DNA of 64,000 bases from an uncultured Clostridium sp. (GCA_946553025.1 CAMNRM010000015.1:18250-82249); one strand, 5' to 3'. Positions 17,862-29,422 are shown, counted from the stretch's first letter. Notes: generated from the sequence alone by a model not told the origin. Numbers and translations are program-made.

Positions 17862-19229
17862 ATGAGGTGGAACAAAAGGCGGGGTTTTGGGAGAGGATTT
17901 CGGGATAAAGGCGTAAAGAAGCTGTGGAGGATGATCGCTGCCCTGGGGATTTTTCTGGTGCTGGGAAAGGCTCTGACCATGGCAGCGGCGTTAAAGGCTG
18001 AAGGAGAATGGTTTGGAAAAGAGCAGGAGAGGGCATTGTTTTCTTATTTATGGAATTATTTTTATCCGGCACCTGCCTGGGAGGGGGAATCCGGGAAGGA
18101 GGATTATCGGGGGGAGGGGGGATTAACTTATGTGGAGCAGGTGCGGACGCTGACCCGGGCCGAGGATGATCCGGCCTACCGCAGTGCAAAAGCTGCCGAA
18201 GCTTTTTTTCAGGAGCATCAGTATCTGGAAATTTATGGGGGAGAAGAGAGCGGAGGTCTGCCGGGAGAGGGGATTGCCGCCGGGCAGGAAGTGATTTTGG
18301 GAAAAGGCAGTTCCGAAGTTTCGGGCAGTGCGGCAGAAAGCGGCGGGTTAGAAAGGGCGGAAGAGAGTGCGGAACAAAAAGCACGAACAGGGACAGCCGA
18401 CGGGGGAGGAGCGGGAAATACATTGGCAGCCTCCGGACTGGCTTATCCGGGCCGGCAGTATTCCCTGGCACAGCTTGAGGATTATGATTTTTTAATGAAG
18501 ACCTTTTACAGTGTACATACATCAACAACCGCAGATCGGGAAGTTATGGATGTAAAGAAGCTTTTAAGCCGTGATTTCCGATTAAATAAGGAGGGGCAGG
18601 CGGTTGGTGAAGGTGCGCCGCCGCAGATTTTAATTTATCACACCCATTCTAAGGAGGCGTTTGCCGATTCTAAGGAGGGGGAAACGATTGTAGCCGTGGG
18701 TGATTATCTGGCAGAATGCTTGACAGAACGCGGGTTTTCGGTGTATCATGATTCATCAGCATATGATGTCCGTGAGGGAAAGCTGGATCGCAATAAGGCT
18801 TACACGTATGCACTGGAGGGCTTGACCGAAATTCTGGAAAAAAATCCGTCGATTCAGGTGGTTATCGATCTGCACAGGGACGGTGTCGGGGCGAATACGC
18901 ATCTGATGACGGAGATTAATCAGAAGCCGACCGCTCAGATTATGTTTTTTAACGGGATGAGCCAGACGCCGGACGGCCCGATTCCCTATCTTGAAAATCC
19001 GTACCGGGAAGACAACCTGTCGTTCAGCCTGCAGCTTCAACTCAAGGCTTCGGCCTGGTATCCTGGGCTGACCCGCAAAATTTACCTAAAGGGGCTTCGC
19101 TACAACCAGCACCTTCGCCCCTGTTCCTGCTTAGTTGAAGTCGGAGCGCAGACCAACACCTTTCAGGAAGCAAAAAATGCCATGGAGCCTCTGGCAGATA
19201 TTTTTTCGATGGTGCTTTTAGGAAAGTAA
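17862..19229 (+). CDS. spoIIP: Stage II sporulation protein P
   Basis: A peptidoglycan amidase/endopeptidase that works with SpoIID and SpoIIM during engulfment. It has a basic N-terminus, one membrane helix (WRMIAALGIFLVLGKAL), a Gly/Glu-rich low-complexity spacer of about 150 residues, and the SpoIIP catalytic domain with ILIYHTHSKEAF, VVIDLHRDGVG and SCLVEVGAQTNT. The His and Glu residues in these motifs are the expected zinc ligands and catalytic residues. ATG 17862 (455 residues) is preferred to GTG 17817, which falls in a repeat element and has no binding site. It follows gpr directly. Confidence 0.92.
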   Translation: MRWNKRRGFGRGFRDKGVKKLWRMIAALGIFLVLGKALTMAAALKAEGEWFGKEQERALFSYLWNYFYPAPAWEGESGKEDYRGEGGLTYVEQVRTLTRAEDDPAYRSAKAAEAFFQEHQYLEIYGGEESGGLPGEGIAAGQEVILGKGSSEVSGSAAESGGLERAEESAEQKARTGTADGGGAGNTLAASGLAYPGRQYSLAQLEDYDFLMKTFYSVHTSTTADREVMDVKKLLSRDFRLNKEGQAVGEGAPPQILIYHTHSKEAFADSKEGETIVAVGDYLAECLTERGFSVYHDSSAYDVREGKLDRNKAYTYALEGLTEILEKNPSIQVVIDLHRDGVGANTHLMTEINQKPTAQIMFFNGMSQTPDGPIPYLENPYREDNLSFSLQLQLKASAWYPGLTRKIYLKGLRYNQHLRPCSCLVEVGAQTNTFQEAKNAMEPLADIFSMVLLGK

Positions 19230-19419
19230 ATACTTTGAGAGCTGCGGCGGGCGAAGCCTATTCCGTAACCATAAATAAATTCCGAAGAAATTCCGAAAGA
19301 AATCTTCTTTAAAAACAGACGAAACAGTGTTACAATAAAGAAGACTATCGATTGTTTTTGAGATTGCAGGAACACAGCGTGTGAAGCAATCTTTAACGGT
19401 GTACAGATTGGAGGAAATT

Positions 19420-20154
19420 ATGCTGAATGTTTTTACTGATTTAAAAGATTTTGATTTGGGGATTGAAGATTTTGATCTGCCCGGGAGCAGAGAGATTAAT
19501 ATTTATGTGCTGGATGAAAAGATGAGCGCCCTGTCGCTGATGGAAGCCTTCCGTGCCTGCCGGTTTAATCCGTTAAGGACGTATTACTATATTCCGGATA
19601 CGGAGAGCAATTTTGCAGCCTATGCCAGGGATTCGATTTCCCGCGGTACCGTGAACCTGTTTTCGGATTTGAATGAACTGCGCGAGGCGCTCCAGGGTGA
19701 GGTGGAGGACTGGAAAACTTACTCGATTCCGGACTGCATTTCCAAGACGGCGCAGAATTTTAAGGTGTTTGTCAATCCCAACACCACGACGGATTTAAGT
19801 GTGGAGGTGAGTGCCGCCCTGCGCAAAAACAGCTGCTATACCGTGGCTACGGCACTTCTGCACATGTTCCAGGAAAAGCAGCCGCTTCTGGGAACACAGT
19901 TTAAGGAGGAACTGGAACACACATTGGCGGTGAGCAAGACGGCCAGGAAGGCGAATGAGGAGTTTAAGCTTCGCGGTTCTCAGTTCTTATCCGTGCTGGC
20001 GGCGGAGAATAAGGAGATTGATATTTCACGGCACACGGACGAATACAACAGCATGGCCCTCCATGTTATGTTTCAGCCCTTAGACCCGGAACAGAAGAAT
20101 TTAAAAAGCCGCTTAAGGATTATTACCCAGCTGCGGAAAGAAAAACGTAGATAA
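19420..20154 (+). CDS. Conserved-looking protein of unknown function between spoIIP and lepA
   Basis: 244 residues, soluble and mixed charge, with no signal peptide or membrane helix. I do not recognise the family. Visible blocks are an acidic start (LKDFDLGIEDFDLPG), the central VFVNPNTTTDLSVEVSAAL and a basic C-terminal end. ATG 19420 is chosen because GGAGG (19410-19414) precedes it by five bases; the GTG at 19381 has no such site. A TACAAT box at 19331-19336 could serve as its -10. It ends 18 bases before lepA and is likely co-transcribed with it. Confidence 0.7.
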   Translation: MLNVFTDLKDFDLGIEDFDLPGSREINIYVLDEKMSALSLMEAFRACRFNPLRTYYYIPDTESNFAAYARDSISRGTVNLFSDLNELREALQGEVEDWKTYSIPDCISKTAQNFKVFVNPNTTTDLSVEVSAALRKNSCYTVATALLHMFQEKQPLLGTQFKEELEHTLAVSKTARKANEEFKLRGSQFLSVLAAENKEIDISRHTDEYNSMALHVMFQPLDPEQKNLKSRLRIITQLRKEKRR

Positions 20155-20172
20155 AAGTAAGAGAGGTAAATT

Positions 20173-21987
20173 ATGGCGAATATTGATCAAAAAAATATCC
20201 GCAATTTCTGCATTATTGCCCATATCGATCATGGAAAGTCAACCCTGGCCGACCGGATTATTGAAAAGACCGGGCTGCTGACCCAGAGGGAGATGCAGGA
20301 TCAGATTTTAGATAACATGGATATCGAGCGGGAGAGAGGGATTACCATTAAGGCCCAGACCGTGCGGATTGTCTATACCGCAAAGGACGGGCAGGAATAT
20401 ATTTTCAACCTGATTGATACCCCCGGGCATGTTGATTTTAATTACGAAGTTTCCCGTGCCCTGGCTGCCTGTGACGGGGCAATCCTGGTGGTCGATGCGG
20501 CCCAGGGAATCGAGGCCCAGACGCTGGCCAATGTCTACATGGCCTTAGATCACGATCTGGATGTATTTCCGGTAATTAATAAGATAGACCTGCCCAGTGC
20601 CGAACCGGATCGGGTGGTGGAAGAGATCGAGGACATTATCGGCATTGAGGCGCAGGACGCCCCGAGGATTTCCGCAAAGACGGGGTTAAATATTGACGAT
20701 GTTTTAGAGGCCATTGTCGAAAAGATCCCCGCACCAAAAGGTAATCCGGATGCACCGCTTCAGGCATTGATTTTTGATTCGATTTACGATTCTTATAAAG
20801 GGGTTATTATTTTCTGCCGGATTAAGGAAGGCAGGGTAAGAAAGGGTACGCCGATACGCATGATGGCTACGGGAGCCGAGGCGGACGTGGTGGAAGTCGG
20901 GTACTTTGGCGCAGGGCAGTTTCATCCCTGTGAGGAGTTGTCGGCGGGTATGGTAGGCTATATAACGGCCAGTATTAAAAACGTCAAGGATACCCAGGTC
21001 GGCGATACCGTGACGGATCGGAAGAATCCCTGCAAACAGCCGCTTCCCGGTTATAAGAAAGTGACGTCCATGGTTTACTGCGGCCTGTATCCGGCAGACG
21101 GGGCGAAATACCCGGATCTTCGGGATGCCCTGGAAAAACTTCAGCTCAATGATGCTTCGCTTTTCTACGAGCCGGAAACCTCGATTGCCTTAGGCTTTGG
21201 CTTCCGCTGCGGCTTTTTGGGACTTCTGCACTTAGAGATTATTCAGGAGCGGTTAGAGCGGGAATACAATCTGGATCTGGTCACGACGGCCCCCGGGGTT
21301 ATCTACCATGTATACAAGAAAAACGGAGAGATGATTACCCTGACCAATCCCTCGAACCTTCCGGACCCGACCGAGATTGAATATATGGAGGAGCCGATTG
21401 TCCGTGCGGAGATTATGGTAACGACGGAGTTTTTAGGTGCGATTATGAAACTCTGCCAGGAGCGCCGGGGCGTATATCTGGGCATGGAATATATGGAAGA
21501 AACCCGTGCACTCTTAAAATACGATCTGCCCTTAAATGAGATTATTTATGATTTCTTTGACGCATTAAAATCCCGTTCCCGGGGCTATGCTTCGTTTGAC
21601 TATGAGTTAAAGGGTTATGAGCGCTCGGAACTGGTGAAGCTGGATATCCTGGTGAACCGGGAAGAGGTGGACGCTTTATCCTTTATCGTCCATGCGGCTT
21701 CGGCTTATGAGCGCGGCCGGAAGATGTGTGAGAAATTAAAAGAGGAAATTCCCAGACATTTGTTTGAGATTCCCATTCAGGCGGCGGTGGGCGGAAAGAT
21801 TATTGCCCGGGAAACGGTGAAGGCCGTCCGCAAGGACGTGCTTGCCAAGTGCTACGGCGGCGATATCTCCCGTAAGCGGAAGCTTTTGGAGAAGCAGAAG
21901 GAAGGAAAGAAGCGTATGCGCCAGATCGGCAGTGTGGAAATTCCGCAGAAGGCGTTTATGAGCGTGCTGAAGCTGGATGACGAATAG
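20173..21987 (+). CDS. lepA: Elongation factor 4 (LepA)
   Basis: A 604-residue translational GTPase. G1 is [14 protein letters not shown], the switch region carries [12 protein letters not shown]3 is DTPGHVDF and G4 is NKIDLPSA. The C-terminal LepA domain ends with [17 protein letters not shown] and the EIPQKAF tail. EF4 acts on stalled or back-translocated ribosomes. Length and motifs are fully normal. It forms the usual lepA-hemW pair. Confidence 0.97.
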   Translation: MANIDQKNIRNFCIIAHIDHGKSTLADRIIEKTGLLTQREMQDQILDNMDIERERGITIKAQTVRIVYTAKDGQEYIFNLIDTPGHVDFNYEVSRALAACDGAILVVDAAQGIEAQTLANVYMALDHDLDVFPVINKIDLPSAEPDRVVEEIEDIIGIEAQDAPRISAKTGLNIDDVLEAIVEKIPAPKGNPDAPLQALIFDSIYDSYKGVIIFCRIKEGRVRKGTPIRMMATGAEADVVEVGYFGAGQFHPCEELSAGMVGYITASIKNVKDTQVGDTVTDRKNPCKQPLPGYKKVTSMVYCGLYPADGAKYPDLRDALEKLQLNDASLFYEPETSIALGFGFRCGFLGLLHLEIIQERLEREYNLDLVTTAPGVIYHVYKKNGEMITLTNPSNLPDPTEIEYMEEPIVRAEIMVTTEFLGAIMKLCQERRGVYLGMEYMEETRALLKYDLPLNEIIYDFFDALKSRSRGYASFDYELKGYERSELVKLDILVNREEVDALSFIVHAASAYERGRKMCEKLKEEIPRHLFEIPIQAAVGGKIIARETVKAVRKDVLAKCYGGDISRKRKLLEKQKEGKKRMRQIGSVEIPQKAFMSVLKLDDE

Positions 21988-22013
21988 GTTTATGGACAGG
22001 CAGGGATTAGGGA

Positions 22014-23252
22014 ATGAACGGAAAGAAAGAACTGGAATTATATATTCATATTCCTTTTTGCATAAGAAAATGCCTTTACTGTGATTTTTTATCCTTTCCG
22101 GCAAACCGGAAGATGCAGGCAGAATACATGGATCAGCTCCGCTGTGAAATCACCAGCCAGGGTCCCTGGTATGCGGATTATCTGGTTACGACGGTATTTA
22201 TCGGCGGAGGGACGCCCTCGGCGCTTGACGGGGAGCAGATAACTCTGTTAATGCAGGCCGTGAAGAAAAGCTTTGTCCTGGCAGAGGACGCGGAGATTAC
22301 GATTGAGGCAAATCCGGGAACCCAGCTTTCGCAGAAGCTTCCCTTATACCGCCAGGCGGGGATTAACCGCTTAAGCCTGGGGCTGCAGTCTGCGGTGAAT
22401 GCAGAACTTAAGCTTCTGGGGCGGGTGCACAGCTTTGAAGATTTCCTGATGGGATTTCAGCAGGCGAGAATGGCCGGTTTTTCCAATATCAACGTGGATT
22501 TAATGAGCGGTATACCCGGACAGACTGCGGAGAGCTTTAAGAATACCCTGCGCCGGGTGATTATGTTAAAGCCCGAGCACATCTCTGCCTACAGCCTGAT
22601 TATCGAAGAAGGGACGCCTTACGGCGACTACTACGGTTCATCGTCCCTGACCGGTGAGGCGGGGACAGGGGCTGGGGCAGCGCAGAATGCGAATGTTTTG
22701 GCGATGGCCGGCTGGCCTGCGCTGATGGATGAGGAAGAAGACCGGAAAATCTATCACCAGACCAAAGCCTTCCTGGAAGAGTCCGGCTATCAGCGCTATG
22801 AAATCTCCAACTACGCCCGCCCGGGCTTTGCCTGTGCGCACAATATCGGTTACTGGACGGGAAAAGACTATCTTGGCTTTGGCCTTGGCGCTTCTTCCTA
22901 TGTGGACGGCTGCCGTTTTGCCAATGAAACGGATATCAACCGCTACCTTCTTCTGGATTTTTCTGCCGGGGATTTAGAAAGCCTTCACGGAAGGCTTCAC
23001 CGGCTAAGCCGCAGGGAGCAGATGGAGGAGTTTATGTTTCTGGGCCTGCGCATGACGTGCGGCGTGTCCAATGTTCGGTTTGTACAGGAGTTTGGGGTAC
23101 ATATCGAGAGCATTTACGGGGAGATTATCCGAAAACTTTCCGAAGAGGGCCTGCTGCTCCAGGATGGAGCAGCTATCCGGCTCTCGGACTGGGGTATGGA
23201 TGTGAGTAATTATGTGATGAGCAAGTTTCTGCTCGACGCGCCGGATGTGTGA
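22014..23252 (+). CDS. hemW: HemW-like radical SAM protein
   Basis: 412 residues. The radical SAM cluster motif is CIRKCLYCDF near the N-terminus (YIHIPFCIRKCLYCDFLSF), followed by FIGGGTPSAL and EANPGT. The C-terminal HemN-like region has YEISNYARPGFACAHNIGYW. HemW inserts or handles heme and is often misnamed coproporphyrinogen oxidase. An unusual insertion of about 30 residues, rich in Gly/Ala, sits between YGDYYGSSSL and the EEDRKIYHQ helix (about 22640-22740). The start codon has only a weak GGGA-type site. It directly follows lepA. Confidence 0.9.
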   Translation: MNGKKELELYIHIPFCIRKCLYCDFLSFPANRKMQAEYMDQLRCEITSQGPWYADYLVTTVFIGGGTPSALDGEQITLLMQAVKKSFVLAEDAEITIEANPGTQLSQKLPLYRQAGINRLSLGLQSAVNAELKLLGRVHSFEDFLMGFQQARMAGFSNINVDLMSGIPGQTAESFKNTLRRVIMLKPEHISAYSLIIEEGTPYGDYYGSSSLTGEAGTGAGAAQNANVLAMAGWPALMDEEEDRKIYHQTKAFLEESGYQRYEISNYARPGFACAHNIGYWTGKDYLGFGLGASSYVDGCRFANETDINRYLLLDFSAGDLESLHGRLHRLSRREQMEEFMFLGLRMTCGVSNVRFVQEFGVHIESIYGEIIRKLSEEGLLLQDGAAIRLSDWGMDVSNYVMSKFLLDAPDV

Positions 23253-23287
23253 CGGCTTACGCTGTGCGGATGGCAGCAGAGCGATTG

Positions 23288-23327
23288 GTTATTGTTTACG
23301 CAGGTCTGCGCACGGGCAAACAATAAC
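23288..23327. repeat. Inverted repeat between convergent hemW and 3D gene
   Basis: GTTATTGTTT (23288-23297) and AAACAATAAC (23318-23327) are perfect 10-base arms, with an inner CGCAG/CTGCG pair. It may end transcription from one or both convergent genes, but there is no clear T-run on either strand. Confidence 0.5.
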
Positions 23328-23335
23328 AGCAGCAA

Positions 23336-24034
23336 CTATTGTACCAGAAAGACCTCGGCATACTGGACGCCCTGGAGCCGGGCTTCGCCGTGAGTGTTAT
23401 AGTAAATATCCAGGTGTTTTCCGTTTACGCCGCTTCCCATATCCTCTGCGGTGTAAACAACGCCGTTGACCATTAACCGGGTTCCGTAGGGAATCACCCT
23501 GGGGTCCACGGCAACGGTGTGGTTTGCCCTGGCAATGGCACCGGAACTGGTTCGTCCGCCCCAACCGGAAGAGCAGCGGCGGCACGGGCAGTAGCCGGTG
23601 GTTTTAAATACGCCCAGGGAGCGCAGCTTTGGCTGCTCACCCTTATAAAACTGCTGCTTTCCGCCAATAACCTGATTATCGGCAACGACGTGGACGGTGT
23701 AGGCACCGTCCGGAAGATTTGACCAGTCCATGGCAAGAGAGAAACCGCAGTTTCCGTTCCCATAGCTGCTTGCGGGGGTATCTGTCCGCGGTTTATCGGC
23801 AACCGTAATGGTTTTCTGCAAAATATTTCCCTGGCTGTCGGCGACAAAGACGGCCGCAGTAACAGGAGTATCCGGTGTCTGGGTATCACAGACCCATCCG
23901 GAGATCGTATTATCTTGAATCATGTCTACATTTCCCTGAACCTGCCCACCCATAACGGTAAGGCTGCTGCCCAGAGCTAACGCTGCAGTGAGAAGAAATT
24001 TGACCAGGTTTTTTTTCGATGTTTTTCTATTCAT
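23336..24034 (-). CDS. Secreted 3D-domain cell-wall protein
   Basis: 232 residues with an N-terminal signal peptide (LVKFLLTAALALGSSLTVMGG). An immunoglobulin-like region follows with ISGWVCDTQTP and WSNLPDGAYTVHVVADN. The C-terminal 3D domain has TTGYCPCRRCSSG, AVDPRVIPYGTRLMV, AEDMGSGVNGKHLDIY; the three aspartates are those that name the domain (YabE/YocH/MltA-like). It probably binds or cleaves peptidoglycan. ATG 24034 is preferred to 24040 because GGAAGG is 6 bases upstream. It is a paralogue of the gene at 24496-25311. Confidence 0.85.
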   Translation of the reverse strand: MNRKTSKKNLVKFLLTAALALGSSLTVMGGQVQGNVDMIQDNTISGWVCDTQTPDTPVTAAVFVADSQGNILQKTITVADKPRTDTPASSYGNGNCGFSLAMDWSNLPDGAYTVHVVADNQVIGGKQQFYKGEQPKLRSLGVFKTTGYCPCRRCSSGWGGRTSSGAIARANHTVAVDPRVIPYGTRLMVNGVVYTAEDMGSGVNGKHLDIYYNTHGEARLQGVQYAEVFLVQ

Positions 24035-24399
24035 GTTCATCCTTCCTTTCCCTTGGAGTTTCTGGATTTGAATTTTTCTCTAACTCTTCTTTAATTCCCT
24101 TTATTGTTTAACGCTGAAAAGAAGCTGTGTCCGGTTCGCCGGACTTTTAGGGTATGACAGAGTTATGACAAAAATTCGCCTTGTTTTCAAAAATATGACA
24201 TAGATTAGAAATATAAGTTAATATAAAAATAAAATATGTAATACTTTTGTAACAATCACTGACAGTTTTTTATTTTACACCTTTTTCTGGCAATGTCAAG
24301 AGAATTTGGAAAAAAACACGAAAAAATGTTCGGTAAGGTTCGCCAATATACGGCAAAATAAGAAGAACCGGGGAGAAATGAAGAAAAAACCGCAGTAAA
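24035..24399. other. Intergenic region between the two 3D-domain genes
   Basis: AT-rich and without a convincing gene. It is the 5' leader and promoter zone of the 23336 gene (reverse strand). A perfect 6-bp hairpin, GTCCGG-TTCG-CCGGAC, lies at 24129-24144 within that leader, and two GTCATA repeats lie just upstream on the reverse strand. I could not match it to a known riboswitch such as the c-di-AMP class often found before wall hydrolase genes. Confidence 0.5.
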
Positions 24400-24440
24400 A
24401 AACCGCCCCAGATAATGCCTAAAGTTATCTGCGGCGGTTT
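24390..24440 (-). terminator. Intrinsic terminator after the 24496 3D-domain gene
   Basis: Arms 24400-24415 and 24425-24440 pair almost perfectly (AAACCGCC.CAGATAA with TTATCTG.GGCGGTTT) around a 9-base loop. On the reverse strand the stem is followed by a T-run, about 55 bases beyond the stop codon of the upstream gene. Confidence 0.85.
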
Positions 24441-24495
24441 CAAACAAGGAAAAAAGAAATGTTTGTTCTTAGGAATAGATCGTTATAAACGGATC

Positions 24496-25311
24496 TTATT
24501 GAAGCAAAAATACTTCCATCTGCTGGAGTCCGTGATTCTCCGCAGAGGCATGATCGGCGTAATAGATATCAAGCTTGTTTCCTATAATCGAAGAACCTGT
24601 GTCTTCTACGGTATAAATCGTATTCCCGATGCGGATACGGGTTCCTATGGGAAGAACGGATAAGTCAGCAGCGATAGTGTGATTGGCTTTGGGAACCGTA
24701 CCGGAGTAAGTCAGGCCAAATCCGCTGCTGCACTGACTGCAGTTGCAGTAGCCGCTGACCTGGAACAGGCCAAGGGAGCGTTCATTCCCGGAATAGGCGG
24801 CCGCCTGTACCGTTCCTTTGGAAGAGGCCGGCTGTCCGACGGGTTCTACAAAGTGAACCGTGGAATTATCCGTGGAGGAAGCAGCCTGGGCAGGCGCTTT
24901 CGCGGCCTTGCTGTAATTTACGGTACTTCCTAAGGTATAATACTTGTCCCCTTTAACGGCATAGGCTTTAACTTTAAAATCATTCCCCTTAAGCTGCGAC
25001 CAGTCAACGGAAACGGAAAAGCCGTGCCATCCGTCGTTAAGCTTGGAAACCAAATCGTCCCGGTAGTCGTCAGCATCGACATGGAGATACTTTACCGGAT
25101 TCGGGTCATCCGCCCGACAAATATGTACTTCCACTTTCTGGACATCGTTCGTATCTTCCTTATTCCATGCCCATCCGGAAATCGTAATGGAACCGACATT
25201 CGTAAGTTCTCCCTGAATGTTCGCCGCCCACCCGGTAAAAGCAAGGCTGATGCTTGCCGCTGCGGTAAATACCAGTGTTTTTGTTATCGATAATAAATTT
25301 CTCTTCATCAT
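24496..25311 (-). CDS. Secreted 3D-domain cell-wall protein (paralogue)
   Basis: 271 residues with a signal peptide (TLVFTAAASISLAFTGWAA), an ITISGWAWNKEDTN module similar to the ISGWVCD module of its neighbour, a Ser/Ala/Thr-rich linker and a C-terminal 3D domain: VSGYCNCSQCSSGFG, AADLSVLPIGTRIRI, VEDTGSSIIGNKLDIYY. It shares the same architecture as the 23336 gene, so the two arose by tandem duplication. GAGGTG precedes the ATG. It is divergent from hrcA. Confidence 0.85.
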   Translation of the reverse strand: MMKRNLLSITKTLVFTAAASISLAFTGWAANIQGELTNVGSITISGWAWNKEDTNDVQKVEVHICRADDPNPVKYLHVDADDYRDDLVSKLNDGWHGFSVSVDWSQLKGNDFKVKAYAVKGDKYYTLGSTVNYSKAAKAPAQAASSTDNSTVHFVEPVGQPASSKGTVQAAAYSGNERSLGLFQVSGYCNCSQCSSGFGLTYSGTVPKANHTIAADLSVLPIGTRIRIGNTIYTVEDTGSSIIGNKLDIYYADHASAENHGLQQMEVFLLQ

Positions 25312-25471
25312 TAAAGCACCTCACAATAAAAGATCATCGAATATTTCTCAAATTAAAATTGTTGTGGTACATTTACTATTATATTACAAATCTATTAAAA
25401 GTCAAGTCCTAAGTATTAACTGGGAAACAATGGAAGGGATATTTGTAAAAAAACTTTTTATAAAAACCCTA

Positions 25472-25500
25472 TTGACAAATAATAAGGATTGTAATATCAT
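25472..25500 (+). promoter_or_regulatory. Heat-shock operon promoter
   Basis: TTGACA (25472-25477) and TATCAT (25495-25500) are separated by 17 bases, a sigma-A type promoter. The predicted transcript start lies just before the CIRCE element, where HrcA binding would block initiation. Confidence 0.85.
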
Positions 25501-25514
25501 AGCATATGAAGAAA

Positions 25515-25541
25515 TTAGCACTCGATGATGTTGAGTGCTAA
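25515..25541 (+). promoter_or_regulatory. CIRCE operator (HrcA binding site)
   Basis: A perfect 9-base inverted repeat, TTAGCACTC - nine bases - GAGTGCTAA, identical to the CIRCE consensus. It is bound by HrcA at normal temperature, so the operon is repressed by the product of its own first gene. Confidence 0.97.
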
Positions 25542-25596
25542 CAAGAACAAAAAGCCAAAGCACAAGGATAAACTAAAAAAGAAAGGCGGAGATAGA

Positions 25597-26640
25597 ATGG
25601 AGTTGGACGGAAGGAAGGTTACCATATTAAAGGCGATTATTAAAACCTACTTGGAAACCGGAGAGCCAGTTGGTTCCAGAACTATTTCCAAATACTCCGA
25701 TTTAAAATTAAGTTCTGCGACCATCCGCAATGAAATGTCGGATCTGGAAGAGATGGGCTATATTTTACAGCCCCACACCTCGGCAGGACGGATTCCTTCG
25801 GATAAGGGCTATCGGTTTTACGTAGACCAGCTGATGGAGGAAAAGGATCAGGAGATGAATCAGGTTCAGGAACTGATGTTTCAGCGCGTGGATCGTTTGG
25901 AACTGGTGCTGAAGCGTTTGGTGCAGATGCTTGCATCGAATACGAACTACGCGGCGATGATCAGCGGACCCCGCTATCAGCAGGGGAAGCTTAAGTTTAT
26001 CCAGCTCTCCAAGATGGACGAAGAAAAGCTGCTTTTAGTGGTTGTTATGGAAGGAAACCGGATTAAAAACAATGTGCTCCCCCATAACGGACTTCTTCGG
26101 GATGAGGATATTCTGAATTTAAATATTTTGTTAAACAGCACCTTAAACGGTCTGTCGATTGATGAAATTAATCTTGGCGTTATTTCCCGGATGAAAGAGC
26201 AGGCCGGACCGCACAGCGGGGTGGTGGAACTGGTTTTAGAGCAGATTGCCGAGGCAGTGAAAGCCGATGCCGAGGAACTTCCGATTTATACCAGCGGAGC
26301 AACGAATATTTTTAAATATCCCGAACTCAGCGACGGGGAGAAGGCCAGCCGGCTCCTCAGTACCTTTGAACAGAAGGACGAACTTCAGGAATTAATTGAC
26401 GAGGTGAATTCTCAGGAAGAAGGCGCAGGAACAGGGATTCAGGTGTATATCGGCGATGAAACGCCGGTACAGGCCATGAAGGACTGCAGCGTGGTAACCG
26501 CAAACTATGTGCTGGGCGACGGTATGCGGGGAACCATAGGAATTATCGGGCCCAAGCGGATGGATTATGATAAAGTGGTCAGCACGCTGCGCAATGTAAT
26601 GAGTCAGCTTGATTCTGCTTTTAATCATTCGTCGGAATAA
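25597..26640 (+). CDS. hrcA: Heat-inducible transcription repressor HrcA
   Basis: 347 residues. The N-terminal winged helix has GEPVGSRTISKYSDLKLSSATIRNEMSDLE and is followed by the HTSAGRIPSDKGYRFYVD motif, then the GAF-like and dimerisation region ending in GIIGPKRMDYDKVVSTLRN. It represses its own operon through the CIRCE site just upstream. The start is ATG 25597 behind AGGCGGAGA. A longer frame from 25525 would begin inside CIRCE and is rejected. Confidence 0.97.
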   Translation: MELDGRKVTILKAIIKTYLETGEPVGSRTISKYSDLKLSSATIRNEMSDLEEMGYILQPHTSAGRIPSDKGYRFYVDQLMEEKDQEMNQVQELMFQRVDRLELVLKRLVQMLASNTNYAAMISGPRYQQGKLKFIQLSKMDEEKLLLVVVMEGNRIKNNVLPHNGLLRDEDILNLNILLNSTLNGLSIDEINLGVISRMKEQAGPHSGVVELVLEQIAEAVKADAEELPIYTSGATNIFKYPELSDGEKASRLLSTFEQKDELQELIDEVNSQEEGAGTGIQVYIGDETPVQAMKDCSVVTANYVLGDGMRGTIGIIGPKRMDYDKVVSTLRNVMSQLDSAFNHSSE

Positions 26641-26675
26641 GCAGACAGAAAATAAACCAAAAGAATGAACAAAAT

Positions 26676-26701
26676 GTTACTGTAAACGTGTGAACAGTAA
26701 C
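26676..26701 (+). repeat. Dispersed palindrome, perfect-arm copy
   Basis: GTTACTGT and ACAGTAAC form perfect 8-base arms around a 10-base loop (AAACGTGTGA). It lies in the hrcA-grpE spacer. A near-identical copy occurs at 33672. Confidence 0.85.
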
Positions 26702-26732
26702 AACAAAATGAGCAAAAACAGGAGGAAAAAAC

Positions 26733-27422
26733 ATGACCAGTCAGAAAACAGGCGGGCAGGAAGGCTTTTTCCAGGATACAGAGATGGAAAAGGATGATTC
26801 CAGCCTGAACAGGGGTCCGGATGTTGATGACCAGGAAAGGGAAGGAAAGCAGGCTGCCGAACAGGGAGAAACGGGTATGGAGGCTTCACCGGAGGACAGC
26901 GAAAGTGATAATGCTTCCGCAGATGATGGTCAGGACAGCCAGGAAAAAGAGAAAAAAGGTTTTTTCCATAAAAAAGAAAAGAAAGACCCTAAAGATGAAA
27001 AGATAGAAGAACTGACCGACCGGCTGATGCGGACGATGGCTGAGTTTGACAATTACCGCAAGCGCACGGACAAGGAAAAATCCGCGATGTATGAAATCGG
27101 GGCAAAGGATATTATTGAAAAGATGCTTCCGGTGGTGGATAATTTCGAGCGCGGATTGGCAGCGGTTTCTGAGGCCGAAAAGGGAACCCCGCTTGTCGAG
27201 GGCATGGAAAAAATCTATAAGCAGATGATGAAAACCTTAGAAGATATCGGCGTCACGGTGATTGAAGCTGCCGGAAAGGAATTTGACCCGAACTTCCACA
27301 ATGCGGTAATGCATATTGAAGATGAGAATTATGGAGAAAACATTATTTCCATGGAACTTCAAAAGGGCTATATGTACCGGGACAGCGTTGTGCGCCATAG
27401 TATGGTTCAGGTGGCAAATTAG
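26733..27422 (+). CDS. grpE: Nucleotide exchange factor GrpE
   Basis: 229 residues. The first ~90 are acidic and disordered-looking. A long coiled-coil helix (ELTDRLMRTMAEFDNYRKRTDKEK) follows, then the GrpE head with the FDPNFHNAVMHIED motif and a C-terminal DSVVRHSMVQVAN. It releases ADP from DnaK. AGGAGG precedes the ATG. Confidence 0.95.
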   Translation: MTSQKTGGQEGFFQDTEMEKDDSSLNRGPDVDDQEREGKQAAEQGETGMEASPEDSESDNASADDGQDSQEKEKKGFFHKKEKKDPKDEKIEELTDRLMRTMAEFDNYRKRTDKEKSAMYEIGAKDIIEKMLPVVDNFERGLAAVSEAEKGTPLVEGMEKIYKQMMKTLEDIGVTVIEAAGKEFDPNFHNAVMHIEDENYGENIISMELQKGYMYRDSVVRHSMVQVAN

Positions 27423-27517
27423 CTGCTTTATGTTCACGCTGGTAAGTGATGCCGCTTATCCGGCGGCGGACGTTTAAAATAAGGTAAACATGTTGATTTA
27501 GTAAGTTGATTGCATAG

Positions 27518-29422
<1,905 letters not shown>

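Noticed and set aside
23288..23327. Classical terminator for hemW
   Set aside because: The arms are perfect but no T-run follows on either strand, so it is listed only as an inverted repeat.
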